From: Leifsonia soli
GTDB taxonomy: Bacteria > Actinomycetota > Actinomycetes > Actinomycetales > Microbacteriaceae
DNA length: 64,000 nucleotides
Direction: 5' to 3'
NCBI RefSeq assembly: GCF_013408745.1
Contig: NZ_JACCBJ010000001.1
Span: forward strand, 744,001-808,000
Below, piece after piece: positions 1-10,954 of this stretch. The notes beneath the pieces were generated by a model. It ran no database searches and was not told the DNA's origin. It was given only the letters and a program-made list of their open reading frames with translations. Within the stretch, counting starts at the first letter, position 1. Each line of letters opens with the position of its first letter. A program made the translations under genes and the position numbers.

Positions 1-2
1 TG

Positions 3-490
3 TTCGGCACCATCGTGAACAGCCAGCAGCTCATCATCGTGATCGCCTCGGTCATCCTGATGGTGGCGACGGACTGGTTCATCCGCAAGACCCGCACCGG
101 CCGCGGTATCCGCGCCGTCGCACAGGACCCGGACACAGCAACCCTGATGGGTGTGAACAAGGAGCGGATCATCCAGATCACGTTCATCACCGGCGGCATC
201 CTCGCCGGTGCTGCCGCCCTGTTCTACGTCATGCTCGTGCCCTCCGGCGTCATCTACAACGGCGGATTCGTGCTCGGCGTCAAGGCGTTCGCAGCGGCCG
301 TCCTCGGCGGCATCGGCAACGTCCGCGGCGCTCTGCTCGGCGGTCTGCTGCTCGGCGTCATCGGCAACTACGGCCAGATCCTCCTCGGTGACTCGCAGTG
401 GACGGACGTCGTGGCCTTCGTGGTCCTCGTCCTCGTGCTGCTGGTCAAGCCGAGCGGCATCCTCGGCACCTCGCTCGGAAGGAGCCGCGC

Positions 491-494
<4 letters not shown>
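3..494 (+). CDS. livH: branched-chain amino-acid ABC transporter permease LivH, 3' part
   Basis: The reading frame is open from the first bases of the window, so the N-terminal half lies outside. The visible 163 residues are hydrophobic and carry the LivH-type cytoplasmic loop (RKTRTGRGIRAVAQDPDTA) followed by the GGIGNVRGALLGG segment, the two most recognisable parts of LivH permeases. The protein would form one half of the membrane channel importing leucine, isoleucine and valine with LivM, powered by LivG and LivF. Its stop codon overlaps the livM start (ATGA), which indicates translational coupling. Substrate is inferred from the family only; urea or amide importers of the same family cannot be excluded. 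Confidence 0.88.
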
Positions 495-1719
<1,225 letters not shown>

Positions 1720-1723
<4 letters not shown>

Positions 1724-2628
1724 CGGACGCACAGAACACGGTTCCGGAGGAGCCGGCGCTCGGCGCGCATGAAGACGAGTTGGAGGCCGCCGGCATCGAT
1801 CTGGAGGTCGCCGAGGCCGCCGCCCCCGACCGCGAGATCGCGGTCGAGGTCGGTGAGAACATCGTCGAGGTGCGCAACCTGACGGTGAAGTTCGGCGGCC
1901 TGACGGCCCTCGACGACGTCACCTTCGACATCCGGCGTGGAGAGATCCTCGGGCTGATCGGCCCGAACGGCGCGGGCAAGACGACCTGCTTCAACGCCAT
2001 GACCGGCGTATACAAGCCGACCAGCGGCGACGTGCTGCTGGAGGGTCAGACGATCAAGGGGCGCAAGCAGCACCAGATCACCCGCCTCGGCCTCTCCCGG
2101 ACGTTCCAGAACATCCGGCTGTTCGGCGAGATGACGGCGCTCGAGAACGTGGTGGTCGGGCTGGATGCGCGGCACCGCACCTCGGTCCCCGGCGCGCTGC
2201 TCCGCCTCCCGCGGCACACGCGCGAGGAGAAGTCGTCGATCGAGCGCGGCATGGCCCTGCTCGAGTTCGTCGGCATCGCCGACCAGGCGGGGTCGCTGTC
2301 CCGCTCGCTCCCGTACGGCTACCAGCGCCGCCTGGAGATCGCGCGGGCGCTCGCGACCGATCCGAAGGTGCTGTGCCTCGACGAGCCGGCAGCCGGCTTC
2401 AACCCGGCGGAGAAGGAGGAGCTCATGGAGCTCATCCGCACCATCCGGGCCGACGGGTACACCGTCCTGCTGATTGAACACGACATGAAGCTGGTCATGG
2501 GAGTGACCGACCGGATCGTCGTGCTGGAATTCGGACGCAAGATCGCCGACGACACTCCGGAGGCCATCCGGAACGACCCGCGCGTGATCGCCGCCTACCT
2601 CGGGGAGCCCGAAGATGACGTTGCTTGA
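1720..2628 (+). CDS. livG: branched-chain amino-acid ABC transporter ATP-binding protein LivG
   Basis: A 302-residue ABC ATPase. Walker A is GPNGAGKTT, Walker B is [11 protein letters not shown], and the switch histidine lies in [12 protein letters not shown]. The signature reads [15 protein letters not shown], the LivG variant of the usual LSGGQ. LivG proteins are usually near 255 residues; this one carries about 45 extra acidic residues before the ABC fold ([20 protein letters not shown] and onward). The ATG overlaps the livM stop and no convincing later start is closer to the fold. It overlaps livF by 14 nt. It should pair with LivF to energise LivHM. Confidence 0.92.
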
Positions 2629-3328
2629 GCTGAAGAACATCAGCGTTTCGTACGGCCGGATCGAGGCCATCCACGACATGTCCTTCTCGGTGGAGGAGGG
2701 CGAGATCGTCAGCCTGATCGGGGCGAACGGCGCCGGCAAGTCGACGACCATGAAGACGATCTCGGGCATCCTGAACCCGTCGAAGGGGTCCATCCTGTTC
2801 GACGGCGAGGACATCACGAAGATGAAGGCGCACATCCGCGTCGTCCGGGGCATCTCGCAGGCGCCGGAGGGCCGGGGGATCTTCCCGGGCATGACGGTCC
2901 TGGAGAACCTCGACATGGGCGCGTTCGGCCGGAAGGACCGCTCCAAGATGGGCGAGGACTTCGACCGCGTGTTCGCGCTGTTCCCGCGGCTCGCCGAGCG
3001 CAAAACGCAGGTCGGCGGCACGATGTCGGGCGGCGAGCAGCAGATGCTCGCCATCGGGCGCGCGCTGATGTCCAATCCGCGGCTGCTGCTGCTGGACGAG
3101 CCGTCGATGGGCCTCGCGCCGCAGTTCATCCGGCAGATCTTCTCGATCGTGACGGAGATCAACAAGCAGGGCACGACGGTGCTGCTGGTGGAGCAGAACG
3201 CCAACCAGGCGCTGGCCCGCGCGAATCGCGGCTTCGTCCTGGAGACCGGCGTGATCACCCGCGCCGGAACCGGCAAGGAGCTCCTCGCCGACCCCGCCAT
3301 CAAGGAGGCCTACCTGGGCGTCGCCTGA
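2615..3328 (+). CDS. livF: branched-chain amino-acid ABC transporter ATP-binding protein LivF
   Basis: A 237-residue ABC ATPase of normal LivF length. Motifs are Walker A GANGAGKST, signature MSGGEQQMLAIGRAL, Walker B LLLLDEPSMGLAP and H-loop VLLVEQNANQAL, all typical of LivF rather than LivG. The ATG lies inside the 3' end of livG, which indicates coupled translation. It is the last gene of the liv operon. Twenty-five bases after its stop comes a long palindrome (3353-3418) of the dispersed family seen five times in this window, which may mark the operon's 3' end. Confidence 0.93.
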   Translation: MTLLELKNISVSYGRIEAIHDMSFSVEEGEIVSLIGANGAGKSTTMKTISGILNPSKGSILFDGEDITKMKAHIRVVRGISQAPEGRGIFPGMTVLENLDMGAFGRKDRSKMGEDFDRVFALFPRLAERKTQVGGTMSGGEQQMLAIGRALMSNPRLLLLDEPSMGLAPQFIRQIFSIVTEINKQGTTVLLVEQNANQALARANRGFVLETGVITRAGTGKELLADPAIKEAYLGVA

Positions 3329-3352
3329 CGCCCTTCCCACCCCTCCGCACCC

Positions 3353-3418
3353 CCGTCGAGTACGCGAAAACTGCACGCCATCCACCCGGATGACGTGCAG
3401 TTTTCGCGTACTCGACGG
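3353..3418. repeat. dispersed palindromic element, copy 1
   Basis: Two perfectly complementary 25-nt arms (3353-3377 and 3394-3418) flank a 16-nt loop that itself contains a 5-bp inverted repeat (CATCC/GGATG). The arm begins CCGTCGAGTACGCGAAAACT. It lies between livF and smc, just downstream of the livF stop and about 30 bp upstream of the smc -10 box. Four similar elements occur at 17928, 41512, 50477 and 56104. No open reading frame belongs to it. As RNA it would fold into a very stable hairpin, but no U-tract follows. Confidence 0.95.
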
Positions 3419-3463
3419 TGGGGGGACGGGGGCGCGGCGTGAACGTCCGGTAAATTCGCCTGC

Positions 3464-6400
3464 GTGTACTTGAAGAGTCTGACGCTCAAGGGCTTCAAGT
3501 CGTTCGCGCAGCCGACGACGTTCGCCTTCGAGCCGGGCGTCACCTGCGTCGTCGGCCCCAACGGCTCCGGTAAGTCGAACGTGGTCGACGCGCTCGCCTG
3601 GGTGATGGGCGAGCAGGGCGCCAAGACGCTCCGCGGCGGCAAGATGGAGGACGTCATCTTCGCCGGGACGGCCACGCGCGGTCCGCTCGGCCGGGCCGAG
3701 GTGCAGCTGACCATCGACAACGCCGACGGAGCGCTGCCGATCGAGTACTCCGAGGTGACCATCTCGCGCACTCTGTTCCGCAACGGCGGCAGCGAGTACG
3801 CGATCAACGGGCAGTCCTGCCGGCTGCTGGATGTGCAGGAGCTGCTGAGCGACTCCGGTCTCGGCCGCGAGATGCACGTCATCGTCGGCCAGGGTCAGCT
3901 CGACGCCGTGCTGCACGCCAGCCCGGAGGACCGGCGGGGTTTCATCGAGGAGGCGGCCGGCATCCTGAAGCACCGCCGCCGCAAGGAGAAGACCCTCCGC
4001 AAGCTGGAGGCCATGCAGACCAACCTGACCCGGCTCAGCGACCTGGCGGGGGAGGTGCGCCGTCAGCTCAAGCCCCTCGGGCACCAGGCGGAGATCGCGC
4101 GCGAGGCGCAGTCGATTGCCGCCGTCGTGCGGGATGCGCGAGCGCGGCTGCTCGCCGACGAGGTCGTCACCCTGCGCCGCACGCTCGACGATCACGGCCG
4201 CACGGAGTCCGAGCGGCACAGCGAGCAGATCGTGCTGCAGGAGCAGCTGGAGCAGAAGCAGCTGCGCCGCACCCGGCTGGAGCAGGCGCTCGTGGGCGAC
4301 GCGGTGGACACGGCGCGCAGCACCGCGTTCGCGCTGGAGTCGGTGCAGGAGCGGCTGCGCGGTCTGTTCACCCTCGCCAACCAGCGGGTGGCGTTGCTGG
4401 GCAGCCAGGGCGACGCGCCCGATGCGAGCCCGAGCGTGACCCCGCAGAACGTGCAGGACGCCCGTGACGAGGTCGATCGCCTCCGCGGCGTCGTCGTCGA
4501 GGCGGAGGCCGCGTGGACGGCGGCGCAGGCGGCGACGCGGAGCGCCCGGTCCCGCCTGGATGCGGTGGACGAGGAGATCGCGGCGCAGAGCGCGCTGGTC
4601 TCCCGTCACGACCTGGAGATCTCGAAGCTGAACGGCCAGGCCGACGCGGCCGCGCAGCGGCTGGCGGCCGTCCGCGGCGAGGTGCTGCGGCAGCAGAACG
4701 CGCTGGACGCCGCGACCGAGCGCCGCGAACGCGCCCGCGCCGAGTTCGCCGCCCGCGAGGCGGAGGCCGCGACCGCGGATGTCGGCGAGGGCGACCTCGA
4801 CGAGGCGTACGAGCTGGCGCAGGCGACCGTCTTCGAGGCGGAGGGCGAGATCGAGCGGCTCCGGGAGGAGCTGCACACGCTGGAGCGCGAACGCGACGCC
4901 CTCGCGGCGCGGGTCAGCGCCCTCTCGCTCGCGCTGGACCAGAAGGACGGATCCTCGGCCCTCGTCGCCGCGCGCCTCCCGGGGGTGCGCGGGCTCGTGG
5001 CCGAGCACATCCGCGTCCATCCCGGGTACGAAGCGGCCATCGCCGCCGCCCTCGGCACGCTCGCCGACGCCGTGCTCGCCGACGACCGGGATGCGGCCGT
5101 CGCCGCGGTGACGCACGCGGCGGCCGACGACCTCGGGAGGGTCGAGGTCGTCATCGCCGACGCACCGGCCGCCACCGTCGATCTCGGCGGCATCGCCGGC
5201 GTCGTTCCGGCGACGAGTGTGGTGGATGCGCCGGACGGCGTCCGCGGCATCCTCGCCTTCACCGCCATCGCCGACGACCTGGATTCCGCCCGCCGAGCGT
5301 TCGCAGCCTTCGGCGGCCGGTCCGCCGGCGGGCCGATCACGATCATCACGACCTCCGGCGACGTGCTCACCGAGCATGTGCTGCGCGGCGGGTCCGGCGC
5401 GAAGCAGAGCCGCATCGAGCTCATCGCCGACCGCGACGCCGCGCAGGAGCGTCTCACCGAGGTCACCTCGCTGATCGACCGCGCGAAGTTCGCCCTCGCC
5501 GAGCAGCGCGGCGTTCTGCAGGTCGCCAAGGAGCAGTCGCAGGCCGCGCTCGCCACCTTGCGGGAGTTCGACGCCAAGCTGGCGGCGCAGACCGAGCAGG
5601 TGAATCGGCTCAAGGTGCAGCTGGAGGCCTCGCAGGCCGAGTTCGACCGGCTCAGCCGGGCGCTCGAGCAGGCGGGCGAGCGCGTCTCCGAGGCCGAGCA
5701 GGCAGCGGAGAAGGCGAAGTCGGAGCTGGAGGCGGCGCGCTCGCGTCCGCGTCCCATCCTCGACGTCAGCGCGCGCGACGCCCTGTCGACCGAGCTGGAC
5801 GCCGCCCGCGAGGCCGAGGTCGAGGCACGCCTGGCGGTCGAGACGGCGAAGGAGCGTGTCCGCGCGGAGGAGGCCCGCGGGGTGGCGCTCGCCCGGCGGC
5901 TGGAAGCCGAGCGCGCCGCCGCCGAGGAGGCGGCCCGGCGCGCCGTCATCCGCCGTCGCCAGCTGGATGCGGCCGAGAGCGTCATCGCGGCCCTCCCGGC
6001 CGTCCTCGCGTCCATCGACCGCTCCGTCGCCCAGGCGCGGCTGGAGCTCGCGACGGCGGAGGCCGAGCGCGCCAGCCGCAACGACGAGCTGTCGACCCTG
6101 CGGCGCGATGAGGACGCGGTGCGCCAGAGGCTGCAGGCGATCACCGAGTCGGTGCACGGCCTGGAGCTGCAGATCTATGAGAAGAAGCTGCACCTCTCGA
6201 GCCTGCTGGAGCGGGCGGGCAGCGAGCTGGGGCTGGTCGAGGATGTGCTGGTGGCCGAGTACGGGCCGGAGGTGCCCGTTCCCGTGGACCTGGCGCGCGA
6301 CGAGGTGCGCGAGCCGGACGCCGAGGTCGAGACCGTCCCCTTCTCACGCGAGCAGCAGCAGAAGCGCCTGGCCGCGGCGGAGCGCAAGCTGTCGCAGCTC

Positions 6401-7006
6401 GGCCGGGTGAATCCGCTCGCCCTCGAGGAGTTCGCCGCGCTGGAGCAGCGCCACAAGTTCCTCACAGAGCAGCTCACCGACCTCACGAACACCCGCAAGG
6501 ACCTGCTGACCATCATCGAGGACATCGACGAGCGGATGCAGACCATCTTCGAGTCGGCGTTCGCCGACACCGAGGAGGCATTCAAGCGGGTCTTCCCGAT
6601 CCTGTTCCCGGGCGGGCAGGGCAGCATCAGCCTGACCAACCCCGACGACCTGCTGACGACCGGCATCGAGGTGTCGGTGAAGCCGGCGGGCAAGAAGATC
6701 GAGCGGCTCTCGCTGCTCTCCGGCGGCGAGCGGTCCCTGGCGGCCGTTGCGCTCCTGATCGCGATCTTCAAGGCGCGGCCCAGCCCGTTCTACATCATGG
6801 ACGAGGTGGAGGCGGCGCTCGACGACGCCAACCTGGGCCGCCTGCTCACGATCTTCGAGGACCTCCGCGAGAGCAGCCAGCTGATCGTCATCACCCACCA
6901 GAAGCGCACGATGGAGATCGCGGACGCCCTGTACGGCGTCTCGATGCGCCAGGACGGCGTCTCCGCGGTCGTCGGCCAGCGCGTCGCGCAGGAGAAGGCG
7001 AGCTAG
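3464..7006 (+). CDS. smc: chromosome partition protein SMC
   Basis: A full-length 1180-residue SMC ATPase. The N-terminal head has Walker A GPNGSGKSN at residues 31-39. Two long coiled-coil arms flank a hinge at about residues 505-645. The C-terminal head has signature LSGGERSLAAVALLI near residue 1085 and Walker B FYIMDEVEAALDD near 1110. SMC with ScpA and ScpB organises and segregates the chromosome. Start is GTG: a TAAATT hexamer at 3451-3456 ends 7 nt before it and there is no Shine-Dalgarno, so the mRNA is probably leaderless. It converges on the CHAD gene with only 16 bp between the stops. Confidence 0.97.
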   Translation: MYLKSLTLKGFKSFAQPTTFAFEPGVTCVVGPNGSGKSNVVDALAWVMGEQGAKTLRGGKMEDVIFAGTATRGPLGRAEVQLTIDNADGALPIEYSEVTISRTLFRNGGSEYAINGQSCRLLDVQELLSDSGLGREMHVIVGQGQLDAVLHASPEDRRGFIEEAAGILKHRRRKEKTLRKLEAMQTNLTRLSDLAGEVRRQLKPLGHQAEIAREAQSIAAVVRDARARLLADEVVTLRRTLDDHGRTESERHSEQIVLQEQLEQKQLRRTRLEQALVGDAVDTARSTAFALESVQERLRGLFTLANQRVALLGSQGDAPDASPSVTPQNVQDARDEVDRLRGVVVEAEAAWTAAQAATRSARSRLDAVDEEIAAQSALVSRHDLEISKLNGQADAAAQRLAAVRGEVLRQQNALDAATERRERARAEFAAREAEAATADVGEGDLDEAYELAQATVFEAEGEIERLREELHTLERERDALAARVSALSLALDQKDGSSALVAARLPGVRGLVAEHIRVHPGYEAAIAAALGTLADAVLADDRDAAVAAVTHAAADDLGRVEVVIADAPAATVDLGGIAGVVPATSVVDAPDGVRGILAFTAIADDLDSARRAFAAFGGRSAGGPITIITTSGDVLTEHVLRGGSGAKQSRIELIADRDAAQERLTEVTSLIDRAKFALAEQRGVLQVAKEQSQAALATLREFDAKLAAQTEQVNRLKVQLEASQAEFDRLSRALEQAGERVSEAEQAAEKAKSELEAARSRPRPILDVSARDALSTELDAAREAEVEARLAVETAKERVRAEEARGVALARRLEAERAAAEEAARRAVIRRRQLDAAESVIAALPAVLASIDRSVAQARLELATAEAERASRNDELSTLRRDEDAVRQRLQAITESVHGLELQIYEKKLHLSSLLERAGSELGLVEDVLVAEYGPEVPVPVDLARDEVREPDAEVETVPFSREQQQKRLAAAERKLSQLGRVNPLALEEFAALEQRHKFLTEQLTDLTNTRKDLLTIIEDIDERMQTIFESAFADTEEAFKRVFPILFPGGQGSISLTNPDDLLTTGIEVSVKPAGKKIERLSLLSGGERSLAAVALLIAIFKARPSPFYIMDEVEAALDDANLGRLLTIFEDLRESSQLIVITHQKRTMEIADALYGVSMRQDGVSAVVGQRVAQEKAS

Positions 7007-7022
7007 GGCCCGTCGGGAGCCG

Positions 7023-7841
7023 TCACTCCCCGGCCACGGCTTCGATCGCGGCGACCTTCTCGTCCAGCCCGGCGAGGAGCCCCTCGGCCCGCTGGTCGCA
7101 CTCGGCGGCCAGCACGGCGATCCCGGCGGCCGCCGACGCGCTGAGACGCCTGGCGTCGGCCCGGACGCGCAGATGGCGGGCCAGGAGGACGAGGTCGCGA
7201 TGATCGCCGAGCGCATCCTGCACCGTCTTCGCCGCCGCGGCGATCCGCACGGCCTCCCGGCCCAGGTCGTCGACGACGGCCTCCGCCGCGTACCGCAGCC
7301 GGCGCGCCGCCTTCCGGGTCTCGTGCCGCTGCTCGAGGCTCTCGCCGGAGCTTCTCCGCACCCGGCGGGCGGCTTTCGCCAGTCCCTTCCTGGCGACCCG
7401 TCGCGGGTGCCTCCGCCCGGGCTTCGCCAGCGGGGGAGCGGCGGCGAACCGCTGCAGATCCGCGAGCAGCGTGCGGTGCGCCCGGCTGCGCAGGTGCCGC
7501 AGCAGCTCCGCGTGCGCACGCTCGTGCTCGGCGCGGGCCTCCGCGGCGATGGCCTCGACCGCATCCACCAGCTCCGGCGCCGACTCCGCGCCGAGCAGAC
7601 CCTCGAGGTCGCGAGCGCGCACCTCGGCGTCGCGCACCCGGCCGAGCCGCTCGCCGAGCCCGGTCAACCGCCCGCGCATCGCGCGCTGCGCCTCCCGGTC
7701 GAACGCCGGCCGGTACACGCTCAGGATGCTGCGCAGCCGCCGGACGCCCGTGCGCGCCTGGTGCACGGCATCCTCCCCGCCGGTCTCGATCGCGACCAGC
7801 TGCTCCGCCAGCTCCGCCGAGACCCCCACGAGCGCGTACAT
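7023..7841 (-). CDS. CHAD domain-containing protein
   Basis: A 272-residue, Arg- and Ala-rich helical protein. It shows the CHAD hallmarks: an early VHQARTGVRRLRS motif and later HETRKAARRLRYAAEAV, with conserved histidines and basic residues on paired helical bundles. CHAD domains bind inorganic polyphosphate; the exact role here is not known. The frame can extend five codons upstream to a TTG, but I prefer ATG at 7841 because TACGGT (minus strand, 7853-7848) ends exactly 6 nt before it, the spacing of a leaderless promoter. It is divergent from ftsY, with 35 bp between the two starts. Confidence 0.85.
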   Translation of the reverse strand: MYALVGVSAELAEQLVAIETGGEDAVHQARTGVRRLRSILSVYRPAFDREAQRAMRGRLTGLGERLGRVRDAEVRARDLEGLLGAESAPELVDAVEAIAAEARAEHERAHAELLRHLRSRAHRTLLADLQRFAAAPPLAKPGRRHPRRVARKGLAKAARRVRRSSGESLEQRHETRKAARRLRYAAEAVVDDLGREAVRIAAAAKTVQDALGDHRDLVLLARHLRVRADARRLSASAAAGIAVLAAECDQRAEGLLAGLDEKVAAIEAVAGE

Positions 7842-7876
7842 GAGCACACCGTACAACCGCGGCTAGTCTGAGTGTC

Positions 7877-8752
7877 ATGGCTGACCGCACCCCCTGGTCT
7901 CTGTCGAACGCCCTGCGCGGGCTGTTCGCCAAGAAGACCATCGACGACGACACCTGGGACGACCTCGAGACGGCGCTCATCACGGCCGACTTCGGTCCGG
8001 ACGTGACCGAGGCCGTGGTCGACGACCTGCGCGCGAAGGTGGAGCGGTACCACACCACCGACCCGGCGGATCTGCAGCGGATGCTGCGCGAGACGCTCGA
8101 GGAGCGGCTGTCGAAGCTCGACACCACGCTGAAGCTGAGCGAGCGGCCGGCGATCGTCCTGGTCGTCGGGGTCAACGGCGTCGGCAAGACGACCACGATC
8201 GGCAAGTTCGCGAAGTTCCTGCGGACCTACGACCGCTCGGTCGTCGTCGGCGCGGCCGACACCTTCCGTGCCGCCGCCGTCGAGCAGCTGGCGACCTGGG
8301 CCGAGCGCGCGGGAGCCGAGATCGTCCGGCCGCAGCAGCAGGGACAGGACCCGGCATCCGTGGCCTTCCAGACCGTCGAGAAGGCCAAGCGCGACGGCAC
8401 CGAGATCGTCATCATCGACACGGCGGGCCGCCTGCAGACCAAGGGCGGCCTGATGGACGAGCTCTCCAAGATCAAGCGCGTCGTCGAGAAGCAGGCCCCG
8501 ATCGCCGAAGTGCTGCTCGTCCTCGACGCGACGACGGGTCAGAACGGACTGGCGCAGGCGGAGGCCTTCCTCGAGCACGCGGGCGTGACCGGGCTGGTGC
8601 TGACGAAGCTGGACGGCTCCGCGAAGGGCGGGTTCGTGCTCGCGGTGCAGGAGCGCACCGGCATCCCGATCAAGCTCGTCGGCCAGGGCGAGGGCATCAA
8701 CGACCTCACCGGCTTCACGCCGCACGTCTTCGCACAGCAGCTGGTCGGATAG
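7877..8752 (+). CDS. ftsY: signal recognition particle receptor FtsY
   Basis: A 291-residue SRP GTPase made almost entirely of the NG domain. GTPase motifs are GVNGVGKTT (G1), DTFRAAA, DTAGRLQTKG (G3) and TKLDGSAKGG (G4). The long acidic A domain of E. coli FtsY is absent, as is common in short bacterial FtsY proteins. It docks ribosome-nascent chain-SRP complexes at the membrane. Start ATG is preceded by TAGTCT (7864-7869) and 7 nt with no Shine-Dalgarno, so a leaderless transcript is likely. The partner gene ffh lies 0.6 kb downstream on the same strand. Confidence 0.96.
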   Translation: MADRTPWSLSNALRGLFAKKTIDDDTWDDLETALITADFGPDVTEAVVDDLRAKVERYHTTDPADLQRMLRETLEERLSKLDTTLKLSERPAIVLVVGVNGVGKTTTIGKFAKFLRTYDRSVVVGAADTFRAAAVEQLATWAERAGAEIVRPQQQGQDPASVAFQTVEKAKRDGTEIVIIDTAGRLQTKGGLMDELSKIKRVVEKQAPIAEVLLVLDATTGQNGLAQAEAFLEHAGVTGLVLTKLDGSAKGGFVLAVQERTGIPIKLVGQGEGINDLTGFTPHVFAQQLVG

Positions 8753-8763
8753 GGAGGCGCGGC

Positions 8764-9267
8764 ATGGCGATCGAGCACGACTTCTTCGGCCTCATCGACG
8801 AGACGGCGAGCGGCGGACTCGCATGGGACGACACCGTCGAGCTGGGCGACCAGACCGTCGAGGTCGAGCTCCTGGCCGACGACGAGAGCAGCGTCCCGGA
8901 GTTCGCCCTGGACTCGGCGGCAGCACTCATCCAGGCGCTGGAAGGCTTCGACGCCCGCGCCCGCGACGCGCTCATCGCCGAACTGAGCTCCCGGCAGTCC
9001 GCCACCTCCAGCTACATCGACGACCACGTCGAGAAGCTGGGCGACAGCCTCGTCGATCTGCTGGTCTACAACTCGGGCGACATCGCGATCGATGTGCTGC
9101 GGTCCCTCCAGCTGATGAGCGTCGTCATCCAGGCCGACCACTCCGACGAGGACGAGGTGTTCGCGACGTTCGACTACTCGATCGCCCCGGACGAGACGGA
9201 TGCGCTGCTCACGGTCGCCTTCGACATCCGCGGCGATGTCGTCTCGGTCGAGACGTCGGGCGACTGA
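8764..9267 (+). CDS. hypothetical acidic protein, possibly DUF2004
   Basis: A 167-residue soluble, strongly acidic protein with no signal peptide or membrane segment. The opening (HDFFGLIDETASGGLAWDDT) and overall composition resemble DUF2004-type proteins, but I assign that family only tentatively. It follows ftsY after 11 bp with GGGAGG upstream, so it is probably co-transcribed with ftsY. It ends 49 bp before ffh. No function can be assigned. Its position between the two SRP GTPases is suggestive but not evidence of a role in targeting. Confidence 0.72.
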   Translation: MAIEHDFFGLIDETASGGLAWDDTVELGDQTVEVELLADDESSVPEFALDSAAALIQALEGFDARARDALIAELSSRQSATSSYIDDHVEKLGDSLVDLLVYNSGDIAIDVLRSLQLMSVVIQADHSDEDEVFATFDYSIAPDETDALLTVAFDIRGDVVSVETSGD

Positions 9268-9316
9268 CGGGCGCTCACGACGCTCAGCCATCGTCGCCCG
9301 GTAGAATGACGGGATC

Positions 9317-10900
9317 ATGGCTACTTTCGGCACGCTCTCCGACCGTCTTGCGGACACCTTCAAGAATCTGCGCACCAAGGGCAAGCTGTCGCCGGCGGAC
9401 GTCGACGGCACCGTGCGCGAGATCCGCCGCGCCCTGCTCGACGCCGACGTGGCGCTCCCGGTGGTCAAGGACTTCACCGCCAGGGTGCGCGAGCGCGCGC
9501 TGAGCGACGAGGTCAACAAGGCTCTCAACCCGGCTCAGCAGGTCGTGCAGATCGTCAACGAGGAGCTCGTCGGCATCCTGGGCGGCCAGCAGCGCCGGCT
9601 GCAGTTCGCGAAGCGGCCCCCGACGGTCATCATGCTCGCCGGCCTCCAGGGCGCCGGAAAGACGACGCTCGCCGGCAAGCTCGGCAAGTGGCTGGTGAAG
9701 GACGGGCACACCCCGCTGCTGGTCGCCGCCGACCTTCAGCGCCCCAACGCCGTGACCCAGCTGCAGATCGTCGGAGAGCAGGCCGGCGTCCCGGTCTTCG
9801 CGCCGGAGCCGGGCAACGGCGTCGGCAACCCGGTGAAGGTGGCGAAGGACGCCCTGAAGTTCGCCGAGACCAAGCAGTACGACACGGTCGTCATCGACAC
9901 GGCCGGCCGTCTCGGCGTCGACGCCGAGCTGATGAAGCAGGCGGCCGACATCCGCAAGGCGACCGACCCCGACGAGGTGCTGTTCGTCATCGACGCCATG
10001 ATCGGTCAGGACGCGGTGGCGACCGCCAAGGCGTTCCAGGACGGCGTCGACTTCACCGGCGTGGTGCTCTCGAAGCTCGACGGCGACGCCCGTGGCGGTG
10101 CGGCGCTGTCGGTGGCCTCCGTCACCGGCCGTCCGATCATCTTCGCCTCCACCGGTGAGAACCTCGACGACTTCGAGCCGTTCCACCCGGACCGCATGGC
10201 GTCGCGCATCCTCGATCTCGGTGACATCCTCACGCTGATCGAGCAGGCCCAGCAGGCCTTCGACGAGGATGAGGCGCGCAAGGTCGCCGAGAAGTTCGCG
10301 ACCGACTCCTTCACCCTCGACGACTTCCTCAAGCAGATGCAGCAGCTGCGCAACATGGGGTCGATCAAGAAGATGATGGGCATGCTGCCCGGCGCCGGCC
10401 AGATGAAGCAGCAGCTCGACCAGTTCGACGAGCGCGAGATCGTGCGGACGGAGGCCATCATCCAGTCGATGACGAAGGCCGAGCGCACCAACCCGAAGCT
10501 GCTCAACGGCTCCCGCCGGCTCCGCATCGCGAAGGGCTCCGGCTCGACGGTCACCGAGGTGAACCAGCTCGTCAACCGCTTCGAGCAGGCCGCGAAGATG
10601 ATGAAGACGGTCGCGAAGGGCGGTGTGCCGAACGTCCCGGGCATGGGGCCCATCCCCGGAGCCTCGTACGCCGGCCGCAAGCAGCAGAAGAACAAGAAGA
10701 AGGGCTCGCGCTCCGGAAACCCGGCCAAGCGGGCGGCGGAGAACGCCGCCCTGGCGGCCGGCGTCACGACCGGCGGCGCGTCGCCGAGCGGCAGCGGGTT
10801 CGGCCTCGGCGGCGGTGCTGCTGCTGCGCCGCAGGGAGCGCCGGCGGGCGGGCCGTCCGAAGAGGAGCTGGCCGCGCTGCAGAAGTTCCTCGGCCGCTGA
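9317..10900 (+). CDS. ffh: signal recognition particle protein Ffh (SRP54)
   Basis: A 527-residue SRP GTPase. The NG domain has GLQGAGKTT, DLQRPNAVTQLQ, DTAGRLGVDAELM and SKLDGDARGG. The C-terminal M domain is methionine-rich (QLRNMGSIKKMMGMLPGAGQ) and should bind 4.5S RNA and signal sequences. A Gly/Ala-rich tail of about 90 residues follows, longer than in E. coli Ffh. No 4.5S RNA gene is recognisable nearby. TAGAAT at 9302-9307 ends 9 nt before the ATG and there is no Shine-Dalgarno, so the transcript has a minimal leader or none. It converges on the SGNH lipoprotein gene. Confidence 0.97.
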   Translation: MATFGTLSDRLADTFKNLRTKGKLSPADVDGTVREIRRALLDADVALPVVKDFTARVRERALSDEVNKALNPAQQVVQIVNEELVGILGGQQRRLQFAKRPPTVIMLAGLQGAGKTTLAGKLGKWLVKDGHTPLLVAADLQRPNAVTQLQIVGEQAGVPVFAPEPGNGVGNPVKVAKDALKFAETKQYDTVVIDTAGRLGVDAELMKQAADIRKATDPDEVLFVIDAMIGQDAVATAKAFQDGVDFTGVVLSKLDGDARGGAALSVASVTGRPIIFASTGENLDDFEPFHPDRMASRILDLGDILTLIEQAQQAFDEDEARKVAEKFATDSFTLDDFLKQMQQLRNMGSIKKMMGMLPGAGQMKQQLDQFDEREIVRTEAIIQSMTKAERTNPKLLNGSRRLRIAKGSGSTVTEVNQLVNRFEQAAKMMKTVAKGGVPNVPGMGPIPGASYAGRKQQKNKKKGSRSGNPAKRAAENAALAAGVTTGGASPSGSGFGLGGGAAAAPQGAPAGGPSEEELAALQKFLGR

Positions 10901-10954
10901 TCCGCGGCGGACCGGAGGAGTTCCGCCCGGTCGCGTGCCCCGGCCGGCCGGCGG

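Noticed and set aside
3310..3882. Reading frames that run through the palindromic elements (for example minus-strand frames at 3310-3882)
   Set aside because: The arms happen to lack stops in some frames, giving repeated Gln-Phe-Leu-Arg-type peptides in several ORFs; the shared peptide comes from the DNA repeat, not from a protein family.
7007..7022. Terminator between convergent smc and the CHAD gene
   Set aside because: The 16-bp gap contains no inverted repeat long enough to call.
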